Part shown: in pieces, positions 23,001 through 32,987 of the stretch
How positions within the stretch are numbered: position 1 is the first letter of the stretch
Layout of the letters: each line of letters begins with the position of its first letter
Assembly (NCBI GenBank): GCA_039621445.1
Contig: CP154954.1
Span: 61,749,858 to 61,813,857, forward strand
DNA from: Euglena gracilis
Taxonomy: Eukaryota; Euglenida; Euglenophyceae; Euglenales
Direction of reading: 5' to 3'
DNA: 64,000 nt
Translations under genes and position numbers: made by a program
The notes under the pieces: model-generated
Database searches by the model: none
Told to the model about the DNA's origin: nothing
Seen by the model: the letters and a program-made list of their open reading frames with translations, nothing else

Positions 23001-26000
23001 CAGCACGTTTTAGAGGGGGTGTTCAGCATTACTGCGGTTATACTAACGTTCAGAGCAGAGAAACTGTGATATGTGAATTATCATTTGCGCAATTGCGCGC
23101 ATCAAACGTACAAAACGTGTGCACACATACACAGAGGCTGTAGATACGGCTCTGCCTTGGGAAACAGTTTATACATTTTTATTTGCGCAATTGCGCGCAT
23201 CAAAAGTGTACCACACTTTTGATGCGCTGTTATGTGAGACGTGCAGTAGGCCCCGTTGGTGTACAGCATCCGTTAAGAAATTGGTGCTATCCCGGGTGAA
23301 AGATACCGTCTTACTTGTCAGGGGGGTATACCCAGTTCTTCAGATTTGTGCTTGCGCTTGACAAAGCGTACGCTTTCTGGGAGCAGAGGGAAGGGTGCTG
23401 AAAATTTGACAGTAAGTAAGCAAGTAAGTTTCACAATGTTACAGTTTTCAAAGATCACAGCATCTTAGGCGGCCGAATTCGCACTTAAGCTTTTTTCCTT
23501 TTGATTTGCGCAATTGCGCAAATCCACGATTTTTTTGTAACCCCTGGGACCCTGTACCCTGACACCCGGAACACAATTTATGAGCTATGACACCCCTCCA
23601 CTGGAGGGGATTGACTCCCAGTGGTCTGGTGTGCATGCCGCTTACCAGGTGACGTCAATAGGGCGGAGGGTGAGACTGGTGCTGTTGTACATCAAACGGG
23701 AGAGAGGCACACACCCCTTGTAGCGACACTTGGAACTGGTGCTGACGTGCTGACTGAACTGGCTGTGACACTGCGGCCACCGGTGAGAACACACGGGCCT
23801 CATCAGATAACAACACCACAGACACACAGACTACGTGAGGCAGCCGTCACCCAATTGATGTGTGTTTATGCGAGCAATTGCGCAAATAAAAACAATTGTG
23901 TTTGATGCGCGCATTTGCGCAAATAAAACGTACACCGATGATGATAAAATGATGTGTTTATGGGCGCCAGTGCGCGCACCACCAATTGTGTTTGGTGCGC
24001 GCATTTGCGCAAATGCGCGCAGCAACAAATGCATTTGACGCGCGCACTTGCGCCCACCAAACACGTACGTTTACCTTCCATGTTAAAGACACCAATGAGG
24101 ACCATGACTTAGAAGGTTTAAAAACGTGGTGGACGTGTTGGTGCGCGCAATTGCGCAAATAAACACAATTTTGTTGATGCGCGCATTTGCGCAAATGCGC
24201 GCATCAACATGTTAATAAACCGCTTCAAAATAATGTGTTTGTAGGGCCCTTGGAGCACATAAACAAAATTTGTTGATTTGCGCAAATGCGCGCATCAAAA
24301 CACATCAGTGGTGGGATACCATCTCCTGCTCCGTGACGGCTGGCGAACGCAATTCCTCACGCCAACCATTGATTTGCTCCAAGGTTACGTGGCGATGAAA
24401 CTGGTGGTGAGAGGTGGTGTGGAGTGTTCACTGGAACACGGCATTTGACTAGCCAAAATTTGCCTGTCTTATGTGTGTACATGTGCACTGCTGTTCCCCG
24501 GCCCGAACGGCCTGTTGTTTTGACGTCATGTGTTTGGCAGTTAAACGTAATGAATTGATGACGTGCAAACGACCTGTGACTGTTGAACACTTTTTGTGCA
24601 ACAGGACTGCGTTACAGGAAGACAAAATTTGGCACCTGAAACACCCGGGATGTGTCCGGCCGTAGACTGTTTTACAGTTTTCTTTGCCATTTTTCCCTTG
24701 AAAAACGTAAAAAACACCGGTTTTTGTGCATAATTTGGGGGGAGTGGGTCCCACCGCTTTGATGCGCCCAATCCAGGGGTAAAGCTTCACCACTTCCTTG
24801 TACCCAAAGTAACGGGTGTTTGAGGGCCACCTCTCTCCAGCTGTTGGTTGCCATGCACTGGCACCACGTCATACCCCCAGCCTTAGACCCCGGTTGCGGG
24901 GTATAACGTGGCCGCTGTGGTGGGTGTCGTTGCACCGGGGAGGTGGATGCCAATCTGCTGGGTGCTGAAGCATCAGCAGCTGATGGGGCTGCAGCAGCGG
25001 AGCCGAAGCCGTAGGCCAGCTGCAGGGCCCTTCAGTACCCAAAAATTGGTGCCAGTGGAGGTGCACCGTTACTGGGTGGCTGTGCACCCACCATCAAAAG
25101 ATGCTATGTCTCCATCTTTTGCCGGACCTGTCAATGGTCCAAAAAACGGCACAATAACACCAGATGCTGGAGGGGACGGTGTAGTCATTTGGGTTGAACC
25201 CACTCAGAAGCCACTAAGGGTGGCTGTAGGGGGGCCGAATGAAGTCACTTATTGCTCCTCCATTGGTGGTTTATTTGCGCATTTGCGCGCATCACGTTGT
25301 TTTATGGGCGCAAATGCGCAAATAAAACAGATGTAAACTGAACAATTTACATCTGTTTTATTTGCGCATTTGCGCCCACAAACAACGTGATGCGCGCAAA
25401 TGCGCAAATAAACCACTTCCGCTGTCGGCGTTTGACGGCTGTGTTTCCGTCACACCGTTCTTCTTTGCGTTGATGGGCGCAAATGCGCGCATCAAACACA
25501 AAACACGTTTGATGCGCGCATTTGCGCAAATGCGCAAATAAAAACAATTGTGTTTGATGCGCGCATTTGCGCCCATCAGCTTGCGCCGTTGACAAACAGT
25601 ATGGCAAACCCACCAACTGGACGGGCCTTGGACTGCCCACTCACAGCTCCTTTGTCACACCGTTTATCAACAGCGTCAATTCAGGGTGTCAAAGCCCAAT
25701 CCCCAGAAGGACATAATTGTGCGCATTTGCGCAAATGCGCAAATCAACATAAACATGTTGGTGCGCGCATTTGCGCGCATCAAACGCAATTTTGTCCTTC
25801 CAGTGTTGGGCTTCTTCCGCTGGGTTCATTGCCACACAACTGGTTGAGCGCATCCCGGGTATAAGCCGGGTGGGAGACACACGTCCCCTTCATTCCCTTC
25901 ATTCCCTGCGGACCCCGTTTCTTCCCCCTCTACGCATTCCTTCTCAAACACCCGGCACTCACCTTCCTTCCCCTGTGTCCTTCCCGTCGGCTCGGTCACA

Positions 26001-26802
26001 CCACACCCACACCCCCTGGCACCTTCCTCCCCGCGCTTTAACAAACGGCCCAAAAACACCACACCAAGGCGCCGCAAGCAACGCAGTCCGGCAAACACCC
26101 AGGGCTCACACCGCCGGCAGCTCGGACACACCCGGGGACACAGCCGAAAGAAGCAACAGGGGCAGTAAAGGTCCCGTTCCTAAGGTGCCTTTTTGCGTTT
26201 TTTTCAGTTTCGGCCGGCAGGGTCCCGGGGGTTTGGGCCCACAAAGACCTTCCCGACACACCCCAAATACAACGTTTTTTGCCAAAGTCCCGGGGGGTCT
26301 CCCAGCCAAAATGAGATTTTTCCTCATTTTTTGCACTCTCTTGTTCACGTGTTTTCAAACCCCCCTGACCTTCACAGCCAAAACAGAGCAGAATCAAAAA
26401 AATCGTAAATTTGCGCAAGTGCGCAAATCAAACGAAAAAAGCTTAAGTGCGAAATCGGCCGCCTAAGAGCATGGACCCCCCTTCCCAGAAGAATTATTAC
26501 TTTTGATGCGCGCAATTGCGCGCATCAAAAGTAATAATTCTAAAAATAGATTTTTTTGGTGCACCGTGAGTCTGTTGTTGGCCAGGGCTGCTGAGTCCTC
26601 ATCGGAGGAGTCCCCGTCTGAGCGACCGACTCGAAGGTCACGATTCGAGTCACCAGCGGGTGACGAGTCGCCTCCGCGGGCGGGCGGGAGGGTGCCGGAG
26701 GACCCCGTGGGACGCGGGGCAGCCACCAGCAGTCGGGACGTGGTGTCGCTGAGGGCGCCCCGCGCGTACGTCCCGGCGGACCCCTTCGAGGGGTCCGACT
26801 GA
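20074..26802 (+). CDS. Gene 1: candidate transposase of the CTTAGG transposon (3 exons)
   Basis: Model: exon 1 20074-20874, exon 2 21369-22909, exon 3 26586-26802, joined in phase to about 852 aa (TGA at 26800-26802). A donor at 20902 instead of 20875 would add 9 residues. Exon 1 starts MESSQASSTHSRRRG and contains a conserved-looking block LWFDNFWKRAMTSNPRM (Asp181). Exon 2 contains LLVDINLWYRQLKVVYG (Asp about 314) and LYGVWHACKQVLY (His about 350), then an Arg/Glu/Gln-rich probable coiled coil (about 410-512). Exon 3 is Ser/Glu/Arg/Pro-rich. Aspartates after hydrophobic strands suggest an RNase-H-like DDE fold, but I cannot place a third acidic residue or name a family. Exons are very GC-rich. 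Intron 2 (about 3.7 kb) contains the nested 3.0 kb copy. If the nested copy is spliced out, the gene can still be intact. Confidence 0.6.
23514..26429. repeat. Dense GCGCANNTGCGC palindromes in the nested copy
   Basis: About 19 sites, near 23514, 23876, 23908, 23972, 24000, 24040, 24146, 24180, 24275, 25275, 25308, 25362, 25394, 25480, 25514, 25558, 25720, 25763 and 26412. The density (about one per 160 bp) is higher than in the host element (about one per 550 bp). The non-coding copy therefore enriches these sites over everything else. Confidence 0.85.
25264..25418. repeat. Long near-perfect hairpin with four palindromes
   Basis: Arms of about 74 nt: 25264-25336 (ggtggtttatttgcgcattt ... 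aaaacagatgtaaa) and 25345-25418 (tttacatctgtttt ... aaatgcgcaaataaaccact), separated by 8 nt. Each arm carries two of the palindromic sites. The 2.4 kb element has the decayed equivalent at about 10785-10935. Confidence 0.85.
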
Positions 26803-27413
26803 GCGAATTTGCCGATGAGGCGACGAAACCCAACCAGCCCCCCCCCCCACCCTACACTCCCCTCCCCAAACGAAAACAGCGACGCGAAACAGTAACCCTC
26901 GCCCCCCCATACAAAAGCAACACCACGCCTTATTTTATGGGTCATTCGATGCGCCATAACCGGGTGTATGTTCACCAAAAGAAAAAATTCAGAAACTTCA
27001 CGCCATATGACTTCTAGATTTCCAAAACAGCAGGCCTACGGACGCCAACGGCAAACCGCCCGTGCGTTAGCAGTTACGCGACCTGAATGCGTGACGTGTC
27101 AGCCCCGGTTCGTGTTGGGCGCTTTGTGACACAGATAGGCCGTGAAAGATTACAAAAACGTAGCATATCCATACCCCCCCTTGCTACGGACCGGAATAAT
27201 GCATGTTGTGCGTTCCGTTGCACTGTTTCACACTTTTTCCATTTTTTGCCTGAAAATGCCTAAGTCGGATGAATTTTTGTCACAATTTGGGCGGACTGCC
27301 TGTCGTAGATTTGACTGTATTTGACTGTGTTGAATGCAGTTGTTGCGTGTGTGTTTCAGTCACTGGATATCTCCCCCCCCCTTGTAACGGCGCCTTGCCC
27401 CAGGTCCCACACC
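26803..27413. other. Spacer between gene 1 and gene 2
   Basis: 610 bp with no exon and no palindromic site. Both genes run on the + strand. A terminator for gene 1 and a promoter for gene 2 must lie here, but I recognise neither; 'ggcgccttgccccaggtcccacacc' precedes the gene 2 start codon. Confidence 0.4.
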
Positions 27414-30400
27414 ATGGCCGACCCTGCTGCTGTCCCCCCGGAGGGGGAACCCGTCATCCCCGGGCAGGCGGAGCCCGGGACCGAGGCGGCGGAGGCTGGC
27501 GGCGAGCCGGCCCCGGCGGAGGCCGCAGCGGCGGAGGAGCCGAAGCCCGCCCCCAAGGCGGGGCGGATCCGCCCCCGAAGTACCGCCCGGAAGCTCCCCA
27601 TTGCGGAGGTGTATAAGGAGGAGGTCAAGCAATGGGTGCTGGCGACCGGCACCCGACTCCCCCTCGACACCCTCCACGTCGACTACGGGATGACGGAGGG
27701 CCAGACCCGCCCCCTCGACAACAACGAAGTGGAGCGCAAGCTCCGGCAGCTGCAGCTCAACCCCCCGCTGGAGCCGGTGAGGGTGACGGTCTGGAAGAAG
27801 GCCGGTGTGTCTCCCACTGCGATTGTGTTTTACATGTGTGTTTGAGGTGTGACGGTTTCTGTGAAATTGGTTTGTGTGCGCAGACTCTTTTGGTATGTGA
27901 GGCTCAGCTTTGGCAAGTGCTTTGCATTGTGAGTACCATTTTATTTGCGCAATTGCGCGCACAAACACACAAAGCATTTGATTTGCGCATTTGCGCGCAC
28001 ATGCACACGTGATGCATTTGACTTGCGCAATTGCGCGCACTTAGACACACAGTTCGTTTTACTTGCGCAATTGCGCGCACCTCCCTGCGTTGTCGTCACA
28101 GAGAACCACTACGTGCTGATGTCGGGGCAGCACATCACCTCCGCGCTGAAGCGCTGGGCGGAGGGCTTCCGGTCCCAGAAGTTGAACCCCCCGAAGGGAT
28201 CAGACCTGTATTTGTTTGTGTGTTTTTTCATTTCATTTGTCCCCTCTCGTGACGCCCCCTCTCGTGACGCCCCCTCCCGTGACGCCCCCTCTCGTGACGC
28301 CCCTCCTATGCAGCCCCTCCCAGGTGTGACAGACAACGGTGCAAATGCAGGGCTGTGGCCAGGGGAAGTACGTCCTCGCCACCATCCTGCACCCCCTGAC
28401 CCCGGTGCACCTGCGGCGGGCCGCCGGTGGGGACGCGCAGGCCATCCAGTCGGCGGTGAAGGAGCTGTCCATCCCCCAGTTCGCCAACCTCCTGGTGAAG
28501 GGGAAGGACATCTCCACGGTGCCGGCGGTGCGGCTGGCGGCGGCCTACCGGCAGGCCGGCTGGGACCGGTCGGTCGCCCAGGTGTCCGCCCACTGCCAGT
28601 CAGCCAGTGCATTACATGGAGAGTGTTCTCGTTTCATTTGCGCAATTGCGCGCATCAAAAGTGAACGCATTGCACATTGCAACTTGTCGGTCGGGGGTGT
28701 ACAGTGTGTTCACTTGTTCTCAGGGGCAGGTCATCCAGATGTGGGGGCCGCTGCAGCGGCTGGTGGAGGAGAACCCGGAGGCGGTGGCGGGGCTGCTGAG
28801 CGTCGAGTCGGCGCTGGCGGCCAGGGGCCGCACGCTGCTGTCCTCCCACGTGCGCAGCCTCCGGCGGCTGCTGACCCCCGAGGCGCGGGCGCAGGTGGCG
28901 GCGGCGCTGCAGAGCCCGGGGATCGGCCTGGCCCAGCTGGAGCAGGCGGTGACCGAGGCCACCCACGAGATGTGGGTGGCCTTCGCGTGGCGGCAGGACA
29001 ACCCCCACATCCACGGGCTGATCGGTATGCCACCGTTGTTCAATCCATCTGGGATAAGGTTATGAGGGTGCATATGGTGCATAGGGTGCATGCACACAGA
29101 TGCATTTGACGGGTGGTGTTGTCTGTCCGTAGTCCCACCCCGCCCGTGCTCCTCCTGCAGTGGCGAACGGGGCGGAGCGCAGCCGCTTCAAGCGGACCGT
29201 CCCGGTGGCGGCGCTGCAGGTGACCCGGCTGGGGTCGTGGACGTGGAGCCCGGTGGAGCCGAAGCCCCCCCTGGCGGCGGTGCTGACGGCCCCGTTCTGG
29301 GTGGAGGCGCAGTACGAGGAGCTGCGGGGCTCCTTCGCCCTGCCGGCGGTGCAGTCGGAGGTGGTGGCCAAGGAGGGCGGGGCCCTCCAGGAGGTGGGGG
29401 TGGCCCGGCCGTACGGGGAGGAGAAGGCGGTGAAGTGCCTGGCCTACAAGGCCAGCGCCGGCGCGGTGCCGGCGGAGGCGCTGGGGGCCGCGGTGGGCCT
29501 GGTGGTGGTGGAGGTCACGCCCAGTACCGGCTCAGGGTTCTGTTTCTGCTTGGTGCGTTTTTCCTTTTGATGTTCCCGTTTTACTTGCGCAATTGCGCGC
29601 ACCAAACACAAAATTCATTTCATTGCATTTCACTCTCCCCTCTCGACGCGGCTGCTTGTGACAAATACTGTGTGCATTTTTTTTTAAAATTTGATGCGCG
29701 CACTTGCGCAAATGTAACAGCGCACTTCAGAAACGTGTCCAGTGAAACAGAATCCTGCCCCCTCCTGTCCGAGCAGGTCAAGCGTCTGGCCGGCGTCGTG
29801 CCGGTCGCCATCTACGGTGGTGCCGGGGCGGTGGCCGCGGTGGAGGCGGCGGTGCGGCGGCTGGCGCCGGGGCGGGAGTCGGTCACGGTGGACGTGTGGC
29901 TGCGGCAGGGGGGCCAGGGGGTGGCCCGCAGGTTCGAGAAGAGGACGCTGGTGGTGGTGTTCGGCCCGGGTGACGTGGAGCGAAGCAAGGTGTACACCCT
30001 AACCCACACAATGTGCATACATGGGAGTGTCACAATTAAACTGCTTGCAGCTGCAATGACTGCCATGCTCAGTGGAATTATTTTTTTTTTGGTGGTACCC
30101 GTTTTACTTGCGCAATTGCGCGCACCAAACACAAAAAAAGCTTTCCCCTGTCTATGCCTCCCTGCCTGGCTCCCCTCGTAGGTGCTGCCGAAGGTGGAGT
30201 GGGACGTGGAGTCCAGCTGCGGGGCGGGGCTGCACTGGCTGTGCGTGGAGTGGCTGTGGCGGCGGGTGGTGCGGCGGATGGAGGCGGCCAACGCCATGGT
30301 CATCCAGACTGCCGACGCGGCGGTGGCGGGCCGGGTGGCGGCCTGGGCAGCCAAGCCCCCCGAGGTGCTGGTGGTGGTGGAGGACTCGGCCAGCAGCCTG

Positions 30401-31552
30401 GAGGACGTCACCCAGACCGTGGCCAACACGGTGACCCTGCCCCGCCCCGTGTCCTCCGCCATGCTGCCCCTCCTGCTGGCCGCCCTGGAAGGGGGCGACG
30501 CCCTCTGGGTCCCCCTGGAGAACGCCGCCCTGCAAGACAAGCTCCGCCTGGCCGCCGAGGAGACGGCGCGAAGGGCCAAGGAGGCCGAGGAGCGGCGCCA
30601 GCAGACCAAGGTCCGGCAGGAGCAGCGCCGCCTACAGAGGCTGGAGGAGCGCCAGAAGGGAGGGGCGGACCGGAAGAAGAAGCGCCGGAAGAAGGAGCCG
30701 GAGAGGAAGCCCAGCAGGCCCCCAGCGCCCAAGCCCCGACGGGAGGAGACCGAGGCCGCGGACAGCCCGCAGGAGGGCAGCGACATCGAGATGAGTGCCC
30801 CGGGGCGGGAGACCCCGGAGCTGACCCCGCCTGCCAGCCAGCCCGAGGAGGGGCCCAGCCCCGTCCTGGTGCCGCCGCCGCCCCGGGCCCAGCCCAGCCG
30901 TCACCCGGAGGCGGAGGAGGTGGAGGAGGACAGCAGCAGCAGCAGCAGCAGCAGTGGCAGCAGTGACACCTCCTCGCCGGTCGCCAGCGAAGCCCCCGCA
31001 GCCCCACCAGCGGCGCAGGGAGAAGAGGAAGAGGAGGAGGACACCATCGAGGAGATCACCCCCGGGTACCGCAAGCCCGAGCCCACCCAGAAGGGGAAGG
31101 AGAAGAAGGGGGAGGAGAAGAAGGTGGAGGGCAAAGGCAAGGGCAAGGGGAAAGGCGGCAAGGAGGACACCCGGTGGAAGGCGGCGGGCCTGATCCGTCC
31201 CCCGGGCCCGGGGGAGGCCCTCAAGGGCCCCAAGTCGTACCACCTGCTGGACCCCAAGAAGTACCCGGCGATGAAGCACCTCATCGAGGCCTCCAAGGCC
31301 AAGGTGGCGGCGGAGGCAGCGGCGTCGCAGGCAGCGGCGGCCTCAGCAGCGGCAGCGCCGGAGGCAGCGGCGGCGGAGTCCGAAGAGGAGGAGTCCGAGG
31401 AGGAGGAGGAGGCCCCGGCGCCGCCACCGGCTCGTACCGCCCCGGCTGCGGCGCCCCGGAGCACCGTCCGCCGCGGGCTGGCCAAGCCCGGCGCCAAGCC
31501 GGCGGCCGCCTCGGAGAGCCTGGCCAAGCGGCTCACCAAGCACAAGAAGTGA
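27414..31552 (+). CDS. Gene 2: ParB-like accessory protein of the CTTAGG transposon (7 exons, 991 aa)
   Basis: Exons 27414-27804, 28102-28217, 28351-28581, 28724-29024, 29161-29513, 29777-29989 and 30182-31552 join in phase (2976 nt with TGA). ATG 27414 has a strong context (caccATGG). Residues 1-50 are Pro/Ala/Glu-rich. Residues 100-146 combine LDNNEVERKLRQLQ, PVRVTVW and YVLMSGQHITSALKRW, which matches the layout of ParB-type N-terminal domains (helix, strand, G-x-H-x3-A motif; here G139-Q-H141...A145). The next 390 residues look folded (exons 3-6). From about 655 the tail is low complexity: Lys/Arg-rich, then Pro-rich, a Ser run (about 786), Lys/Gly-rich, and Ala/Glu-rich. The tail resembles a nuclear DNA- or chromatin-binding region. 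The ParB link is inference from motif only. Introns 1, 3, 5 and 6 carry GCGCANNTGCGC sites. Confidence 0.7.
28241..28306. repeat. 15-bp tandem repeat CCCCTCTCGTGACGC in intron 2 of gene 2
   Basis: Four to five copies of a 15-bp unit fill the short intron 28218-28350. The motif 'cccctctcg' recurs singly at about 29636, 31695, 31728, 31962 and 31983, all non-coding positions in the same transposon. Confidence 0.7.
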
Positions 31553-32920
31553 GACTGGCTGTGGGCCTGTCTCAGCAACTTCTCTCTTGTTTGTTCCCTG
31601 CATCACCCCACTCAGTATTCAGTTTTTTTTTTCTGTGATACACGTTTGATGCGCGCAATTGCGCAAATGTTACAGTTACAAATGTTTCCCCCTCTCAGTC
31701 CCCTCTCGGCTATGGTCTGTCCCCTCTCGGAATTCCTATTTCAAAAAAAAATTCATCATTGTGTTTGGTGCGCGCACTTGCGCAAGTAAAACGCACACTT
31801 TGTTTGTTTTGTTATTTGTCTGCCAGCTGGGAGACAGTTGCCCCACTGCCGTGGTGTCCGTGTACACCGCCTCCCTGCTGACCGTCATCCCCACGCCCTC
31901 TACCCTGCAGGGAGGTGGTCTTGTGTTTTTTTTTTTTTGGGGGGTTGGTGTGTGACACACCCCCTCTCGTGACCCTGCAGCCCCCCTCTCGTGCCGTGCT
32001 GCCCCTCTCACCCGTGTTCAAAAAAAAAATAATTACCCCTCCCCCCAAGCACCGCCCCCCACTGACAACCTGCGCGCGGCGGAGTGCGGGGCGGCCCCTC
32101 TCCTTCCTGTTCTCCCCCGGGCGGCCAGCGTGTCCACCGCCCGCCGGGGGTCTGTTTGCCAGTCTGCCTTTTCTCTTTCCCCTCCTGTCTTTTCATCCCC
32201 ATCTCTTTCAAATGTCTGGTTCTTCCACTGGCACCCCTCTCCTACTCTGGCACGCACACCACCGTACGTTTTATTTGCGCAATTGCGCGCATCAACATCA
32301 AATGTCGGTTTGGTGCCTCACAAAAACACCAAGGTCAAAGTAATGGGTTGCACGCACGCAAGCCTCCACACACAGGCAATCAGGCCCCCACTGACAACCC
32401 CTGCGGGCGTCTCACCCCTACCGCCCTGCCCGCCGCACACCACCCCTGCACACCCTCCGCACCATCACCCCTGCACCCCTGGACCCCTCCTCCCTGCACC
32501 CCCTGCACACCGGAACCCCCAACCCGCACCCCTCCCAATCCCCTGCCACCCTGTTTGCTGCTTTCACTACCAATCAAAAATTCACAAGTCCCCAAGGTCA
32601 AAATACACACACTCACTCCGAGGCACCGGGAGGGAACACACTGCCGGCGAGTCCACTTCTTTAAAAAAGGCTCCGCGTCACCACAGGGGCGGGGAGGGTC
32701 CCGGTCCCCAGGTGCTTTTTTCAGTTTTTTTCCATTTTGGCGGGCAGGGTCCCGGAGGTTTGGCCCAAAATAAAATTTTTCAACACCCAAAAAACCCCAG
32801 TTTTTTGCCAAAGTCCCAGGGGCCTCTCCGCCAAAACCAAAAAATCGCTCCGTTTTTGCCCTTGCTTGCCGGCGTGTCTCTTGAACCCTCAGACCTTCTC
32901 CGCCGGAATCAAAAAACTCG
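31553..32920. other. 3' non-coding part of the 14.1 kb transposon
   Basis: No exon after the stop at 31552. It holds three GCGCANNTGCGC palindromes (31653, 31772, 32277), several 'cccctctcgtg' motifs, and a C-rich run of 'cacccctgcacaccctccgc' type at 32440-32560. From about 32640 it is homologous to the right end of the nested copy. Confidence 0.55.
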
Positions 32921-32982
32921 GGGATTTGCGCATATGCGCAAATAAAAAGTTAAATCCTTAAGTGCGAATTAGGCCGCCTAAG
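32921..32982 (-). repeat. Right terminal inverted repeat of the 14.1 kb transposon
   Basis: It reads gggatttgcgcatatgcgca, then 'taaatccttaagtgcgaatt' and ends aggccgcctaag. It pairs with 18861-18925. The palindrome centre is ATAT here, unlike AATT on the left. Confidence 0.85.
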
Positions 32983-32987
32983 TTCCA

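Larger units (their letters stand above)
23464..26467. mobile_element. Nested 3.0 kb non-autonomous copy of the same family
   Basis: It starts CTTAGGCGGCCGAATTCGCA and its complemented end starts CTTAGGCGGCCGATTTCGCA. The duplication agcat is exact at 23459-23463 and 26468-26472. The left 100 bp and right 300 bp match the corresponding ends of the host element (for example 'gccaaagtcccgggggg' near 26282 against 32808). The middle is shared with 8634-11080. It therefore looks like a deletion derivative that inserted into an active-type relative. It contains no GC-rich exon. It lies wholly inside intron 2 of gene 1. Confidence 0.85.
18905..32939. repeat. GCGCANNTGCGC palindromes across the 14.1 kb transposon
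   Basis: Core 12-mers start at 18905 (end repeat), 19454, 19566, 19885, 21051, 21164, 21256, 23087, 23185, 26510, 27947, 27985, 28025, 28065, 28640, 29587, 29698, 30110, 31653, 31772, 32277 and 32928 (end repeat), not counting the nested copy. The centre is AATT in most, with TTT/ACTT/ATAT variants. Most are flanked asymmetrically as (a/c)TT-core-GCA(C/T). None lies in an exon; intron 1 of gene 2 holds four. Possible roles are transposase or accessory-protein binding sites; this is inference. Confidence 0.9.
18861..32982. mobile_element. 14.1 kb gene-bearing DNA transposon (CTTAGG family)
   Basis: The left end starts CTTAGGCGGCCGAATTCGCA and the right end, complemented, CTTAGGCGGCCTAATTCGCA. 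Both continue with cttaag and a gatttgcgca palindrome within about 60 bp. The duplication TTCCA is exact at 18856-18860 and 32983-32987. Without the nested 3.0 kb copy the element is about 11.1 kb. It carries two + strand spliced genes and about 20 internal palindromes. A 5-bp duplication with these ends does not match a superfamily I can name with certainty; Transib also makes 5-bp duplications, but the proteins show nothing I would call Transib. Confidence 0.85.

Noticed and set aside
23870-25780. Regularly repeated palindromes that might be a CRISPR array.
   Set aside because: Spacing is irregular, the repeats are only 12-18 bp, no cas genes are present and the DNA is eukaryotic.
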